The translations under genes were made by a program, and so were the position numbers. The notes under the pieces were generated by a model. That model searched no databases, was not told the origin of the DNA, and saw nothing but the letters and a program-made list of their open reading frames with translations. 7,093 bases of DNA from an uncultured Fimbriimonadales bacterium. Its GTDB lineage: Bacteria > Armatimonadota > Fimbriimonadia > Fimbriimonadales > GBS-DC. Shown here one piece after another: positions 1 to 5,856 of this stretch (position 1 is its first letter; each line of letters begins with the position of its first letter). The stretch spans positions 1 through 7,093 of the forward strand of contig CALAMM010000206.1 in NCBI GenBank assembly GCA_937925775.1. The letters are read 5' to 3'.

Positions 1-22
1 GCTACGCTGGGCGTTCCACAAA

Positions 23-45
23 CCTCTCCCGCGTAGCGGGAGAGG
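23..45. repeat. Perfect hairpin, 10-bp arms with GTA loop
   Basis: Arms CCTCTCCCGC (23-32) and GCGGGAGAGG (36-45) are perfect reverse complements around the loop GTA. The following bases (GGAGATAAGG) contain no T-run, so this is not a standard intrinsic terminator for a gene entering from the left. Its compact, GC-rich, perfectly paired form is typical of dispersed intergenic palindromes (REP-like elements), but only one copy lies in this window, so family membership is inferred. Confidence 0.6.
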
Positions 46-80
46 GGAGATAAGGCTGGATCCCGATTTTCCAACCCCGT

Positions 81-104
81 CTCCGTCGGAGCTAACCACT
101 CCGA
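81..104. promoter_or_regulatory. Operator-like array of three CTCCG half-sites
   Basis: CTCCG (81-85), CGGAG (87-91) and CTCCG (99-103) alternate in orientation. They give two overlapping palindromes: CTCCG-T-CGGAG, and TCGGAG (86-91) with CTCCGA (99-104) separated by CTAACCA. The array covers the place where a -35 box would lie for the -10 at 110-115, and no good -35 hexamer is present there. This layout would suit a regulator binding site, or alternative RNA/DNA hairpins. The pairing is seen directly; the regulatory role is inference. Confidence 0.3.
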
Positions 105-106
105 TG

Positions 107-115
107 TGCTATAAT
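107..115 (+). promoter_or_regulatory. Extended -10 promoter (TGcTATAAT)
   Basis: A consensus TATAAT (110-115) is preceded by TG one base upstream (107-108), forming a perfect extended -10 element. Extended -10 promoters can work without a good -35, and none is visible at 17-bp spacing. Transcription would start near 122, giving a leader of roughly 95 bases before the TTG start at 219. A small palindrome GGCG-TATAC-CGCC (125-137) lies just after the expected start. This is the likely promoter for the plus-strand gene cluster that runs to 4174. Confidence 0.55.
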
Positions 116-206
116 TAAACCGCTGGCGTATACCGCCTCTGAACGAACTTTCGCCTCGATGCGCTCGGTTTCTCTCAAATTATTTTATTTTTCAATCGGC
201 TTTCAC

Positions 207-212
207 AGGAGG
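207..212 (+). promoter_or_regulatory. Strong Shine-Dalgarno fixing the TTG start at 219
   Basis: AGGAGG lies six bases upstream of TTG at 219-221, an ideal spacing. The upstream in-frame ATG at 159 has no purine-rich ribosome site, and the residues between 159 and 219 do not look like part of the acetyltransferase fold. The ribosome site therefore decides for the TTG start. An AT-rich tract (about 176-197) just upstream may keep the site unstructured. Confidence 0.75.
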
Positions 213-218
213 TCAGCA

Positions 219-920
219 TTGATACCAGTAGGCTTGTTCTCAGTGAGGCAGGCAGAGGAGACTGATTTAGAGCGGATCGTGGAGCTGGACCAGCTGTTTG
301 GTAATGTCGCGCTCACGCGCGACTACTTCGAGGCGTGGCTGCGCCATCATCCGCAAGGGTTTCTGGTCGCCGAGTACGATGGACGCATCTACGGCTACAG
401 CATGGTGATTTACCTCCACGAACACCAAATCCACGAGAACTGGTACTTGGATACAGGCGGTGGCACTTGCAGCACACACTCGCCTCTGGGCGAGTACCTC
501 TATGCGGTAAGCATCGCCTCACAGAAGCAAGAGGCGGCGCGCGCCCTGTTCATCGCGAGTCGACGCACTTTTATCCGCTCGCATGTGTACCAGACCGTCA
601 TCTTCGGTCGACTGCCGCGCTTCCGCAAGTGGGTCGAGTCGCAGGGGTATAACCCCGACACGCTTACCCCTGAGACCAAACGCCGACTGCTCAATCTGTA
701 TGTGAACACGCTTCAGGATCCGTATCAAGTGTTCTATGAAGGGTTGAGCTTCATGCCTGAGTACGGCGTGGTGGACTACTTGGAAGGCGATGCGGATTCG
801 CTGAACTGTGCGCTGAAACTGGTCTGGCGCAACCCGTATTACCGACCATTATATCGCGACCGCGCTGTGGTGGAGACGGCGTCGCCGTCAGGGGTGGCGG
901 CGGTCGAACCGCGCGGGTAA
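219..920 (+). CDS. GNAT-family N-acetyltransferase
   Basis: A cytosolic acyltransferase of about 233 residues; the substrate is unknown. The protein opens with the usual GNAT beta-1/alpha-1 pattern (SVRQAEETDLERIVELD, residues 8-24), followed by a central strand GFLVAEYDGRIYGY (about 47-60). The segment LYAVSIASQKQEAARALF (about 94-111) occupies the acetyl-CoA loop, but the usual Q/R-x-x-G-x-G/A appears as QKQEAA, with a Glu where the first Gly is expected. The later part, GRLPRFRKW (130-138), DPYQVFYEGLSF (167-178), DYLEGDADS, then LVWRNPYYRP (about 201-210), resembles my memory of the GNAT domain sometimes fused to carbon-nitrogen hydrolases; here no hydrolase domain follows. The last 20 or so residues look unconserved and are coded by small palindromes. 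I chose TTG 219 rather than ATG 159 because of the AGGAGG. It is probably first in an operon with the epimerase. Family call is firm, function open. Confidence 0.75.
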   Translation: MIPVGLFSVRQAEETDLERIVELDQLFGNVALTRDYFEAWLRHHPQGFLVAEYDGRIYGYSMVIYLHEHQIHENWYLDTGGGTCSTHSPLGEYLYAVSIASQKQEAARALFIASRRTFIRSHVYQTVIFGRLPRFRKWVESQGYNPDTLTPETKRRLLNLYVNTLQDPYQVFYEGLSFMPEYGVVDYLEGDADSLNCALKLVWRNPYYRPLYRDRAVVETASPSGVAAVEPRG

Positions 921-933
921 GGGTCTTGCCCTT
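875..933. repeat. Cluster of three small palindromes at the end of the acetyltransferase gene
   Basis: Three hairpins lie in succession: GACGGCG-T-CGCCGTC (875-889), GCGGT-CGA-ACCGC (900-912) and AAGGG-TCTTG-CCCTT (919-933). The first two are within the coding tail and the third overlaps the TAA stop. No U-tract follows, so a conventional intrinsic terminator is unlikely. They could modulate read-through or mRNA processing between the acetyltransferase and the epimerase gene. The pairing is seen; any role is inference. Confidence 0.4.
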
Positions 934-959
934 CAACAAAGAGCGGTACACTTATAGAG

Positions 960-2090
960 ATGAGCAGACCGATCCGCGTGGCGGCGGTGTGCGGCACACG
1001 CCCCGACGCCATCAAGATGGCGCCCGTAGTGCACGCGCTGCGCCAGTGTGAGGCGTTCGAGACGCGCCTCATCGTCACCGGGCAACATCGAGAAATGCTC
1101 GATCAGGTGCTGCGCCTATTCGGGCTGACTCCCGACGCCGATCTGAACATCATGACGGCGCAGCAGACCCTGACCGAGATTACTGTGCGCGCTTTAGAAG
1201 GGCTGGATCGGCTGCTGCGCGAGTCGCCTGTCGATGTGGTGCTGGCGCAAGGCGACACGACGACCACTTTTGTCGCCGCCCTCGCCGCTTTTTATCACCG
1301 CATTCCATTCGGGCATGTTGAGGCAGGTCTGCGTACTTACGACAAGTATCAGCCATTCCCCGAGGAGATGAATCGTCGTCTGACCGCGCCGATTGCGTCG
1401 TTCCACTTCGCGCCGACGCAGACCGCGCGCCAAAACTTGCTTCAGGAGCATATCCCCGCCGAGCAAATCTGGGTCACGGGCAATACGGGCATCGACGCGG
1501 TGTTGTGGGTGGCGAGCCAGCCCTACGAACCGACCGATCCTGCCCTGCGACGCGCACTCCATCACACGGGCAGGCTTATCTTGCTTACGGCGCACCGTCG
1601 GGAAAACTGGGGCGAGCCGATGGCGCACATCGCCCGTGCCGCACGCGCGCTGTTAGAGCGGTTCGAAGATGCGCTCCTGCTCTTGCCGATGCACCGCAAC
1701 CCGCGCGTGCGCGAGACACTGACGGCAATCCTCGGCGACCATCCCCGCGCACTGCTCACCGAGCCACTCGACTACGCCCCCTTCGTGCATGCGATGCGCC
1801 ACGCCGATCTAATCCTGACCGACTCAGGCGGCGTGCAGGAGGAAGCCCCTGCGTTCGGCAAGCCGATTCTGGTACTGCGTGAGACGACGGAGCGTCCTGA
1901 AGGGGTGGCTGCGGGCGCAGCGAAGCTGGTCGGCGTGGACACCGAACGGATTGTCGCGGAGGCAACGCGCTTGCTAACAGACCCCGACGCTTACGCGCAA
2001 ATGGCACGCGCCGTCAACCCCTACGGCGACGGACACGCCGCCGAACGAATCCGCGATATCTTATTGCAGGAGATTAGCCATAGTAAGTGA
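960..2090 (+). CDS. wecB: UDP-N-acetylglucosamine 2-epimerase, non-hydrolysing
   Basis: A cytosolic enzyme of 376 residues, the usual family length, that interconverts UDP-GlcNAc and UDP-ManNAc. UDP-ManNAc is the precursor of ManNAc/ManNAcA units in enterobacterial common antigen, capsules or wall polysaccharides. Nearly every family motif is present: GTRPDAIKMAPV (12-23), GQHREMLDQ (41-49), AQGDTTTTF (96-104), GHVEAGLRT (118-126), PFPEEMNRR (132-140), GNTGIDAV (174-181), TAHRREN (210-216), LPMHRNP (242-248), LTDSGGVQEEAPAFGKP (286-302) and RETTERPEG (307-315). Likely active-site residues are D99, E121, E135 or E136, and H212. The ATG at 960 gives the expected N-terminus, but its ribosome site is poor (only GAG abutting the ATG), so translation may depend on coupling to the gene 39 bases upstream. 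No glycosyltransferase or ManNAc dehydrogenase (wecC) is next to it. The symbol wecB/mnaA follows family usage. Confidence 0.95.
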   Translation: MSRPIRVAAVCGTRPDAIKMAPVVHALRQCEAFETRLIVTGQHREMLDQVLRLFGLTPDADLNIMTAQQTLTEITVRALEGLDRLLRESPVDVVLAQGDTTTTFVAALAAFYHRIPFGHVEAGLRTYDKYQPFPEEMNRRLTAPIASFHFAPTQTARQNLLQEHIPAEQIWVTGNTGIDAVLWVASQPYEPTDPALRRALHHTGRLILLTAHRRENWGEPMAHIARAARALLERFEDALLLLPMHRNPRVRETLTAILGDHPRALLTEPLDYAPFVHAMRHADLILTDSGGVQEEAPAFGKPILVLRETTERPEGVAAGAAKLVGVDTERIVAEATRLLTDPDAYAQMARAVNPYGDGHAAERIRDILLQEISHSK

Positions 2091-2110
2091 ATGCTAAACA
2101 ATAGAGAAGT

Positions 2111-4174
2111 ATGTCTGTAGGAACCATCGCGCTAAAAGTGGCTATAGTCGGCGCCGCCTACGCTTTTGCGGCGTGGGTCAGCATGCAGCTCGCTTATTTG
2201 CCCGACAAGAGCAGTCTGATCTGGCTCCCTGCGGGCGTCGCGCTGGGGCTAACCTACGGGTGGGGCTATCGTGTGGGATTGCTGGGCGCGGGGCTGGGCG
2301 TTGCGAGCGTGGTTTACTGGGTCTGGGGAAAGTGGAGTCTCGCGTTGCTCAGCGCGGTTCCTGTGATGCTGCAGGCAGGTGTGGGCGTGTGGCTCCTGCA
2401 TACGACGCATACAGACCCACGCCTCAAGCACTGGCGCGATGTGGCGAAGTTTCTCGGTGCGTGCGCCCTCGCATCTGTTATCTCGCCTTTGCTGAACACG
2501 CTCTTATGGGTGGAATATGGGATTGTCGAGCCACGGGACTGGACCCTTTCCTTCCTGCATCGCTGGATGGGCGACACGATGGGACATCTGGTGGCGGGGG
2601 GCTTTCTGCTGGTCTGGTGGAGCGACTGGCGCATGCGCAAGCGCGACTACATCACGCTCTTGGGACTCGCGCTCCTGTGCGCTGGGGCGGTCTGGCTCGC
2701 TTTCTACCTGCCGCGAGTCACCCTGCTGCCTGCCCCAGCCATGTCCGTATTACTGCCCGTGTTCTTCATCGCAACATTCGCCTATCAGCAGCGTGGGGTC
2801 ACCTTCATCATCCTTGTCGCCGTGATGATGCTGGCGGTTGAAGCCGCTCACTGGAAAACGGCGCAGCCGATCGAGCTGCGCGAGTTTGTGTTCGGCTGGA
2901 CGTTCATTTTCCTCGTGTTCGGGACGCTGATGGCGTTCGCGGGACCGATTGCTCAGCAACGCGAATATCTGCACCAGTTGGAGCAATCGCGTCAGGAGCT
3001 GGAACGCGCGTTGCAGCAGGCGCATGATATCCTCGAGAACGCGCCTACTGTGGCGATGCAGATGTACGATGAGCAAGGGCGCATCCTGTTCTGGAATCGC
3101 GCTTCGGAGCAGTTTTACGGGTTCACGAAAGAGCAGGCGGAGGGCAAGACGCTGGACGCGCTTATCTTCACCCCTGAGGAACATGAGGAGTATCTGCGGA
3201 AACTGCAGGAAGTGGCGCGCACAGGGCAGCCAGCGCCGCTCAAAGAATGGCACATCCGCACTGCGGACGGCAAAGAGCGTGTCATCCTCTCTTCGCTGTT
3301 CCCCATCCGCTACGGCGACCAGATGCGCTTCATCTGTGCCGATATCGACATCACGGAGCTCAAAGCCCTACAGCAACGCCTGTTCCAAGCCGAGAAGATG
3401 GAGAGTATCGGGCGTCTGGCAGGAGGCGTCGCCCACGACTTCAACAACCTGCTCACCGCCATCATAGGCTTCGCCGAACTGGCACAGGGACGCTTGCCCG
3501 AAAACCACCCCGTGCAGAGCGACCTGCAGCGTATCGTGGAAGCCAGTGAACGCGCCGCGAAACTGGTGCGCCAACTGCTCGGCTTCGCCCGAAAACAACT
3601 CACCCAACCGCAACCTACAGAGGTCAACCGAGTGATTCGCAACCTGCTGCCCCTGCTGGAACGCAGCCTCAGCGAAATGGTCTCCATCCGCCTGCGCCTA
3701 ACCGATGCCGACACTACCGTGCTCATCGATCCCTCCCAATTAGAACAGATCTTATTGAACCTTGCCATCAACGCCCGCGACGCCATGCAAAGCAAGGGCG
3801 GAGGTATCCTCACGCTCGCAACAGAACGCCAACACTATAGCGCGGAGCAGCTGCAAACCGAGGTGGAGGCTGAAGCACTGACGCCCGGCGAGTATGTGTG
3901 CCTCATCGTGCAGGATACAGGTATGGGAATCCCAGAGGAGGTGCGCCCCCACCTCTTCGAGCCGTTCTTCACTACGAAGGGTCTCGGTAATACAGGACTG
4001 GGGTTGGCGACAGTCTACGGTATTGTGCGCCAGAACCGTGGGTTCATTACATTTGAGAGCGAAGTGGGCATCGGGACAACTTTTCGGGTCTGCTTGCCCG
4101 CGTGGGGGCACAAGGCAACGAACTCTGCCGAATCGCAGGGGCAGACGGGTGTCTCTGCCCCTCTCCAAGCCTAA
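2111..4174 (+). CDS. MASE1-PAS sensor histidine kinase
   Basis: A membrane sensor kinase of 687 residues. The N-terminus (about 1-280) is a multi-pass MASE1-type sensory domain with IWLPAG (37-42) and RWMGDTMGHL (151-160) as recognisable motifs and roughly eight to ten hydrophobic segments. A charged coiled-coil linker (about 282-308) leads to a PAS domain (about 304-416; NAPTVAMQMYDEQGRILFWN at the start, ADIDITELK at the end). HisKA follows with phospho-acceptor H442 in GGVAHDFNNLL. The ATPase domain has an N box (LLNLAINARDAM, N550/N554), G1 (QDTGMGIP, 601-608), F box (LFEPFFTTK, 615-623) and G2 (GNTGLGLA, 626-633). All catalytic boxes look intact. Kinases with this HDFNN box often carry a C-terminal receiver; none is present, and no response regulator lies in the window. 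The gene starts 20 bases after the epimerase with a weak GAGAAG site. The last dozen residues are coded by a palindromic repeat. Confidence 0.92.
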   Translation: MSVGTIALKVAIVGAAYAFAAWVSMQLAYLPDKSSLIWLPAGVALGLTYGWGYRVGLLGAGLGVASVVYWVWGKWSLALLSAVPVMLQAGVGVWLLHTTHTDPRLKHWRDVAKFLGACALASVISPLLNTLLWVEYGIVEPRDWTLSFLHRWMGDTMGHLVAGGFLLVWWSDWRMRKRDYITLLGLALLCAGAVWLAFYLPRVTLLPAPAMSVLLPVFFIATFAYQQRGVTFIILVAVMMLAVEAAHWKTAQPIELREFVFGWTFIFLVFGTLMAFAGPIAQQREYLHQLEQSRQELERALQQAHDILENAPTVAMQMYDEQGRILFWNRASEQFYGFTKEQAEGKTLDALIFTPEEHEEYLRKLQEVARTGQPAPLKEWHIRTADGKERVILSSLFPIRYGDQMRFICADIDITELKALQQRLFQAEKMESIGRLAGGVAHDFNNLLTAIIGFAELAQGRLPENHPVQSDLQRIVEASERAAKLVRQLLGFARKQLTQPQPTEVNRVIRNLLPLLERSLSEMVSIRLRLTDADTTVLIDPSQLEQILLNLAINARDAMQSKGGGILTLATERQHYSAEQLQTEVEAEALTPGEYVCLIVQDTGMGIPEEVRPHLFEPFFTTKGLGNTGLGLATVYGIVRQNRGFITFESEVGIGTTFRVCLPAWGHKATNSAESQGQTGVSAPLQA
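4137..4162. repeat. 26-nt palindromic repeat, copy 1 (inside kinase gene)
   Basis: Arms AGGGGCAGA (4137-4145) and TCTGCCCCT (4154-4162) pair perfectly. The element aligns without gaps to the copy at 4184-4209: identical first ten bases (AGGGGCAGAC) and identical last eight (CTGCCCCT), with a different eight-base middle. It encodes roughly residues 676-684 of the histidine kinase, past the end of its ATPase domain. Confidence 0.75.
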
Positions 4175-4183
4175 CCCACCTGT

Positions 4184-4209
4184 AGGGGCAGACCTGCGTG
4201 GCTGCCCCT
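4184..4209. repeat. 26-nt palindromic repeat, copy 2 (intergenic)
   Basis: The core matches copy 1 at both ends (AGGGGCAGAC and CTGCCCCT), and the stem extends one pair on each side with a central bulge: GTAGGGGCAG (4182-4191) pairs with CTGCCCCTAC (4202-4211). It lies 21 bases after copy 1, between the converging kinase and aldehyde dehydrogenase genes. A palindrome at a convergent junction could act as a roadblock or 3'-end stabiliser for both mRNAs, but no T-run follows on either strand. Confidence 0.75.
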
Positions 4210-4224
4210 ACCACTTTATGCCCT

Positions 4225-4253
4225 CGCTCGGACCTTCGTCCAAGCTCGGAGCG
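4225..4253. terminator. Nested hairpin at the convergent gene junction
   Basis: Outer stem CGCTC (4225-4229) with GAGCG (4249-4253) encloses inner stem GGAC (4230-4233)-CTTC-GTCC (4238-4241), leaving AAGCTCG as a one-sided bulge. GCTCGGA occurs twice as a direct repeat (4226-4232 and 4244-4250). It ends five bases before the aldehyde dehydrogenase stop codon. It may help end transcription from both sides, but there is no U-tract, so the terminator label is tentative; another dispersed repeat is the alternative. Confidence 0.3.
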
Positions 4254-4257
4254 GGAA

Positions 4258-5760
4258 TCACTTCAGCTTCGCGCTTAGGCCTTGCGCCATCTTGATTTCG
4301 GTGGCGTGATTGACCGTGAAGGCAACTTTGTGGGTCACGGCGTCAAACAGCGCGGACGCGCTGGGGTGCCCGTTGCCGCTGCCCTTCACGCCGCCGAACG
4401 GCAGATGTACCTCCGCGCCGATACTCGGTAGGTTCACATACCCCACGCCAAACTCACAATTGTCGCGCACATAGCGCCACTTACGATAGTCTTCTGTAAT
4501 CACCGCCATCGCCAAGCCGTACTTCGTGTCGTTGTAGACATGAATCGCCTCGTCGATATCGCTCACGGGGATAATCGCCACATGGGGGCTGAACGCCTCC
4601 TCTTTGAGCGCGAAGCTGTCGGCACGGTGGCGCATGCGATACACAAACGGCGCGACAAAGTGCCCATACTGATACTCGCCCTCTTTCAGCACCCCACCAG
4701 GTAGCAGCACCTCCGCGCCTTCTTCAATCGCCTTCTGGTTGTGATACAGATACTTCTCTACGCCCGCCTCGTTAATCAGCGGTCCCATGAAGGTATCTTC
4801 GTGCAGCCCGTTGCCGATTTTAATCTGTCGTGCGAGCTCCACAAAGCGCGGGGTGAACTCGGGCTCGATCTTCTCATGCACGATGATGCGGTTCGACGAC
4901 ACGCAGCGCTGCCCACTGGTCTTGAACGCCGACAGGATTGCAGCGTGCAGCGCAAGATCTAGGTTCGCGTCATCAAGCACGATAACGGCGTTCTTACCGC
5001 CCATCTCCACCGCGGCGAACTTGTGTTGCTTGGCGCACTCCTCGATAATGTAGCGTCCGACCGCGTAGGAGCCTGTGAACACGACCACATCGACTTCGGG
5101 ATGATGCACGAGGGGGTCGCCCGCCTCCTCGCCCGGACCGTGAACCACATTGAACACTCCTGGGGGGAAGCCTGCTTCCACGAACAGCTCCGCCAGCACA
5201 TGCCCGCAGATGGGCGTGTCTTCGGAGGGTTTGAAAACGACCGTGTTGCCCTCCAGCAGGCTGGGTAAGATGGTCCAGAGCGGGATGGCGATGGGGAAGT
5301 TCCACGGCGTAATGCATGCCACGACGCCTTTGGGCTTGCGCAAGATGTAAGCGTCTTTCTCGGCGATCTCGCTGTCAACTATCTCGCCGTGAGGCATCCG
5401 CGCCATGCCCGCCACATACTGCGTCATATGGAGCGCTTCCACCACATCGGCACGCCCTTCGTTAATCGGCTTGCCACATTCGCGCGTCACCAGCTCCGCA
5501 AGAGCGTTCAGGTCGCGCTTAATCAACTGCGCAAGGTTATCGATGAGTTCGCCACGCTTGACGCGCGACATTTTGCGCCAAGAGTCATAGGCTTCGCGAG
5601 CGGCGCGCACAGCAGCGTCAACATCGCTCGCGTTCGAACACGGGGCGGTACCAATCACTTCGCGGGTATCGGCGGGGTTGCGGCTCTCAAAGCGGTTACC
5701 TGACGCAGACTCACGCCACTGACCACGAATTAAGTTCATCGCTTGAATCTGTTTCATCAT
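4258..5760 (-). CDS. NAD(P)+-dependent aldehyde dehydrogenase family protein
   Basis: A cytosolic enzyme of 500 residues, normal for the family, that oxidises an aldehyde (perhaps a semialdehyde) to the acid. Catalytic and cofactor motifs are intact: PWNFP (N154), FKPSEDTP (K177, E180), FTGSYAVG (228-235), EMGGK (general base E252), SGQRC (nucleophile C286), and EEAFSP (E387/E388), where the more usual EExFGP has Ser for Gly. A Glu after KPS, as here, often goes with NAD+ preference in this family; that is suggestive only. The C-terminus (PSIGAEVHLPFGGVKGSGNG, then HPSASALFDAVTHK) departs from the common GHREAG pattern. The general type recalls semialdehyde dehydrogenases (alpha-ketoglutarate semialdehyde, succinate semialdehyde or ALDH7-like), but I cannot name a substrate. 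Two ATG codons lie in tandem at the start; AGGAGG is five bases from the first and eight from the second, so either may be used. The gene stands alone on its strand. Confidence 0.93.
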   Translation of the reverse strand: MMKQIQAMNLIRGQWRESASGNRFESRNPADTREVIGTAPCSNASDVDAAVRAAREAYDSWRKMSRVKRGELIDNLAQLIKRDLNALAELVTRECGKPINEGRADVVEALHMTQYVAGMARMPHGEIVDSEIAEKDAYILRKPKGVVACITPWNFPIAIPLWTILPSLLEGNTVVFKPSEDTPICGHVLAELFVEAGFPPGVFNVVHGPGEEAGDPLVHHPEVDVVVFTGSYAVGRYIIEECAKQHKFAAVEMGGKNAVIVLDDANLDLALHAAILSAFKTSGQRCVSSNRIIVHEKIEPEFTPRFVELARQIKIGNGLHEDTFMGPLINEAGVEKYLYHNQKAIEEGAEVLLPGGVLKEGEYQYGHFVAPFVYRMRHRADSFALKEEAFSPHVAIIPVSDIDEAIHVYNDTKYGLAMAVITEDYRKWRYVRDNCEFGVGYVNLPSIGAEVHLPFGGVKGSGNGHPSASALFDAVTHKVAFTVNHATEIKMAQGLSAKLK

Positions 5761-5765
5761 ACGGC

Positions 5766-5771
5766 CCTCCT
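5766..5771 (-). promoter_or_regulatory. Shine-Dalgarno of the aldehyde dehydrogenase gene
   Basis: On the minus strand AGGAGG (plus-strand CCTCCT) lies five bases before the ATG at 5760 and eight before the second ATG at 5757. The longer spacing is nearer the usual optimum, so the protein may begin at the second Met (499 residues). Confidence 0.7.
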
Positions 5772-5801
5772 ATAAGTTGGACTCGGCATCGAGCCGTCGA
5801 G

Positions 5802-5807
5802 ATTCTA
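5802..5807 (-). promoter_or_regulatory. Possible -10 box for the aldehyde dehydrogenase gene
   Basis: Minus-strand TAGAAT (plus-strand ATTCTA) differs from TATAAT at one base. It lies in the 96-base divergent gap between the dehydrogenase gene and fliL and would place the transcript start about 35 bases before the ATG. No clear -35 box is seen at the usual spacing, and I see no convincing promoter for fliL in the same gap. Confidence 0.3.
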
Positions 5808-5856
5808 CCTGATGAGAGGGCGTGGCGATATGGAATAACGCTTTTGGGGATGAACG

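Noticed and set aside
23..45. Intrinsic terminator or CRISPR repeat
   Set aside because: No U-tract follows on either strand and there is no regularly spaced second copy, so neither label is supported.
1194..1628. Long minus-strand open frame inside the epimerase gene
   Set aside because: The plus-strand protein carries all family motifs across this stretch; the opposite frame gives an Arg/Gln-rich sequence with no recognisable domain and is a GC-rich shadow.
2750..3253. Minus-strand open frame inside the kinase gene
   Set aside because: It overlaps the end of the MASE1 domain, the linker and the start of PAS on the plus strand, and its translation is low-complexity with no fold signal.
3310..3813. 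Minus-strand open frame across HisKA and the ATPase N box
   Set aside because: The plus strand encodes intact kinase motifs here; the Ser/Arg-rich antisense product is typical of a shadow frame.
4111..4174. Possible truncated hybrid kinase that lost a receiver domain
   Set aside because: The ATPase domain ends normally (TTFRVCLPAW) and no receiver-like remnants follow in any plus frame before the dehydrogenase gene; a simple non-hybrid kinase explains the sequence.
5781..5800. CGGC-ATCGA-GCCG and CTCG...CGAG palindromes in the divergent gap as an operator
   Set aside because: Stems of four pairs in a GC-rich gap are expected by chance and do not align with a clear promoter pair.
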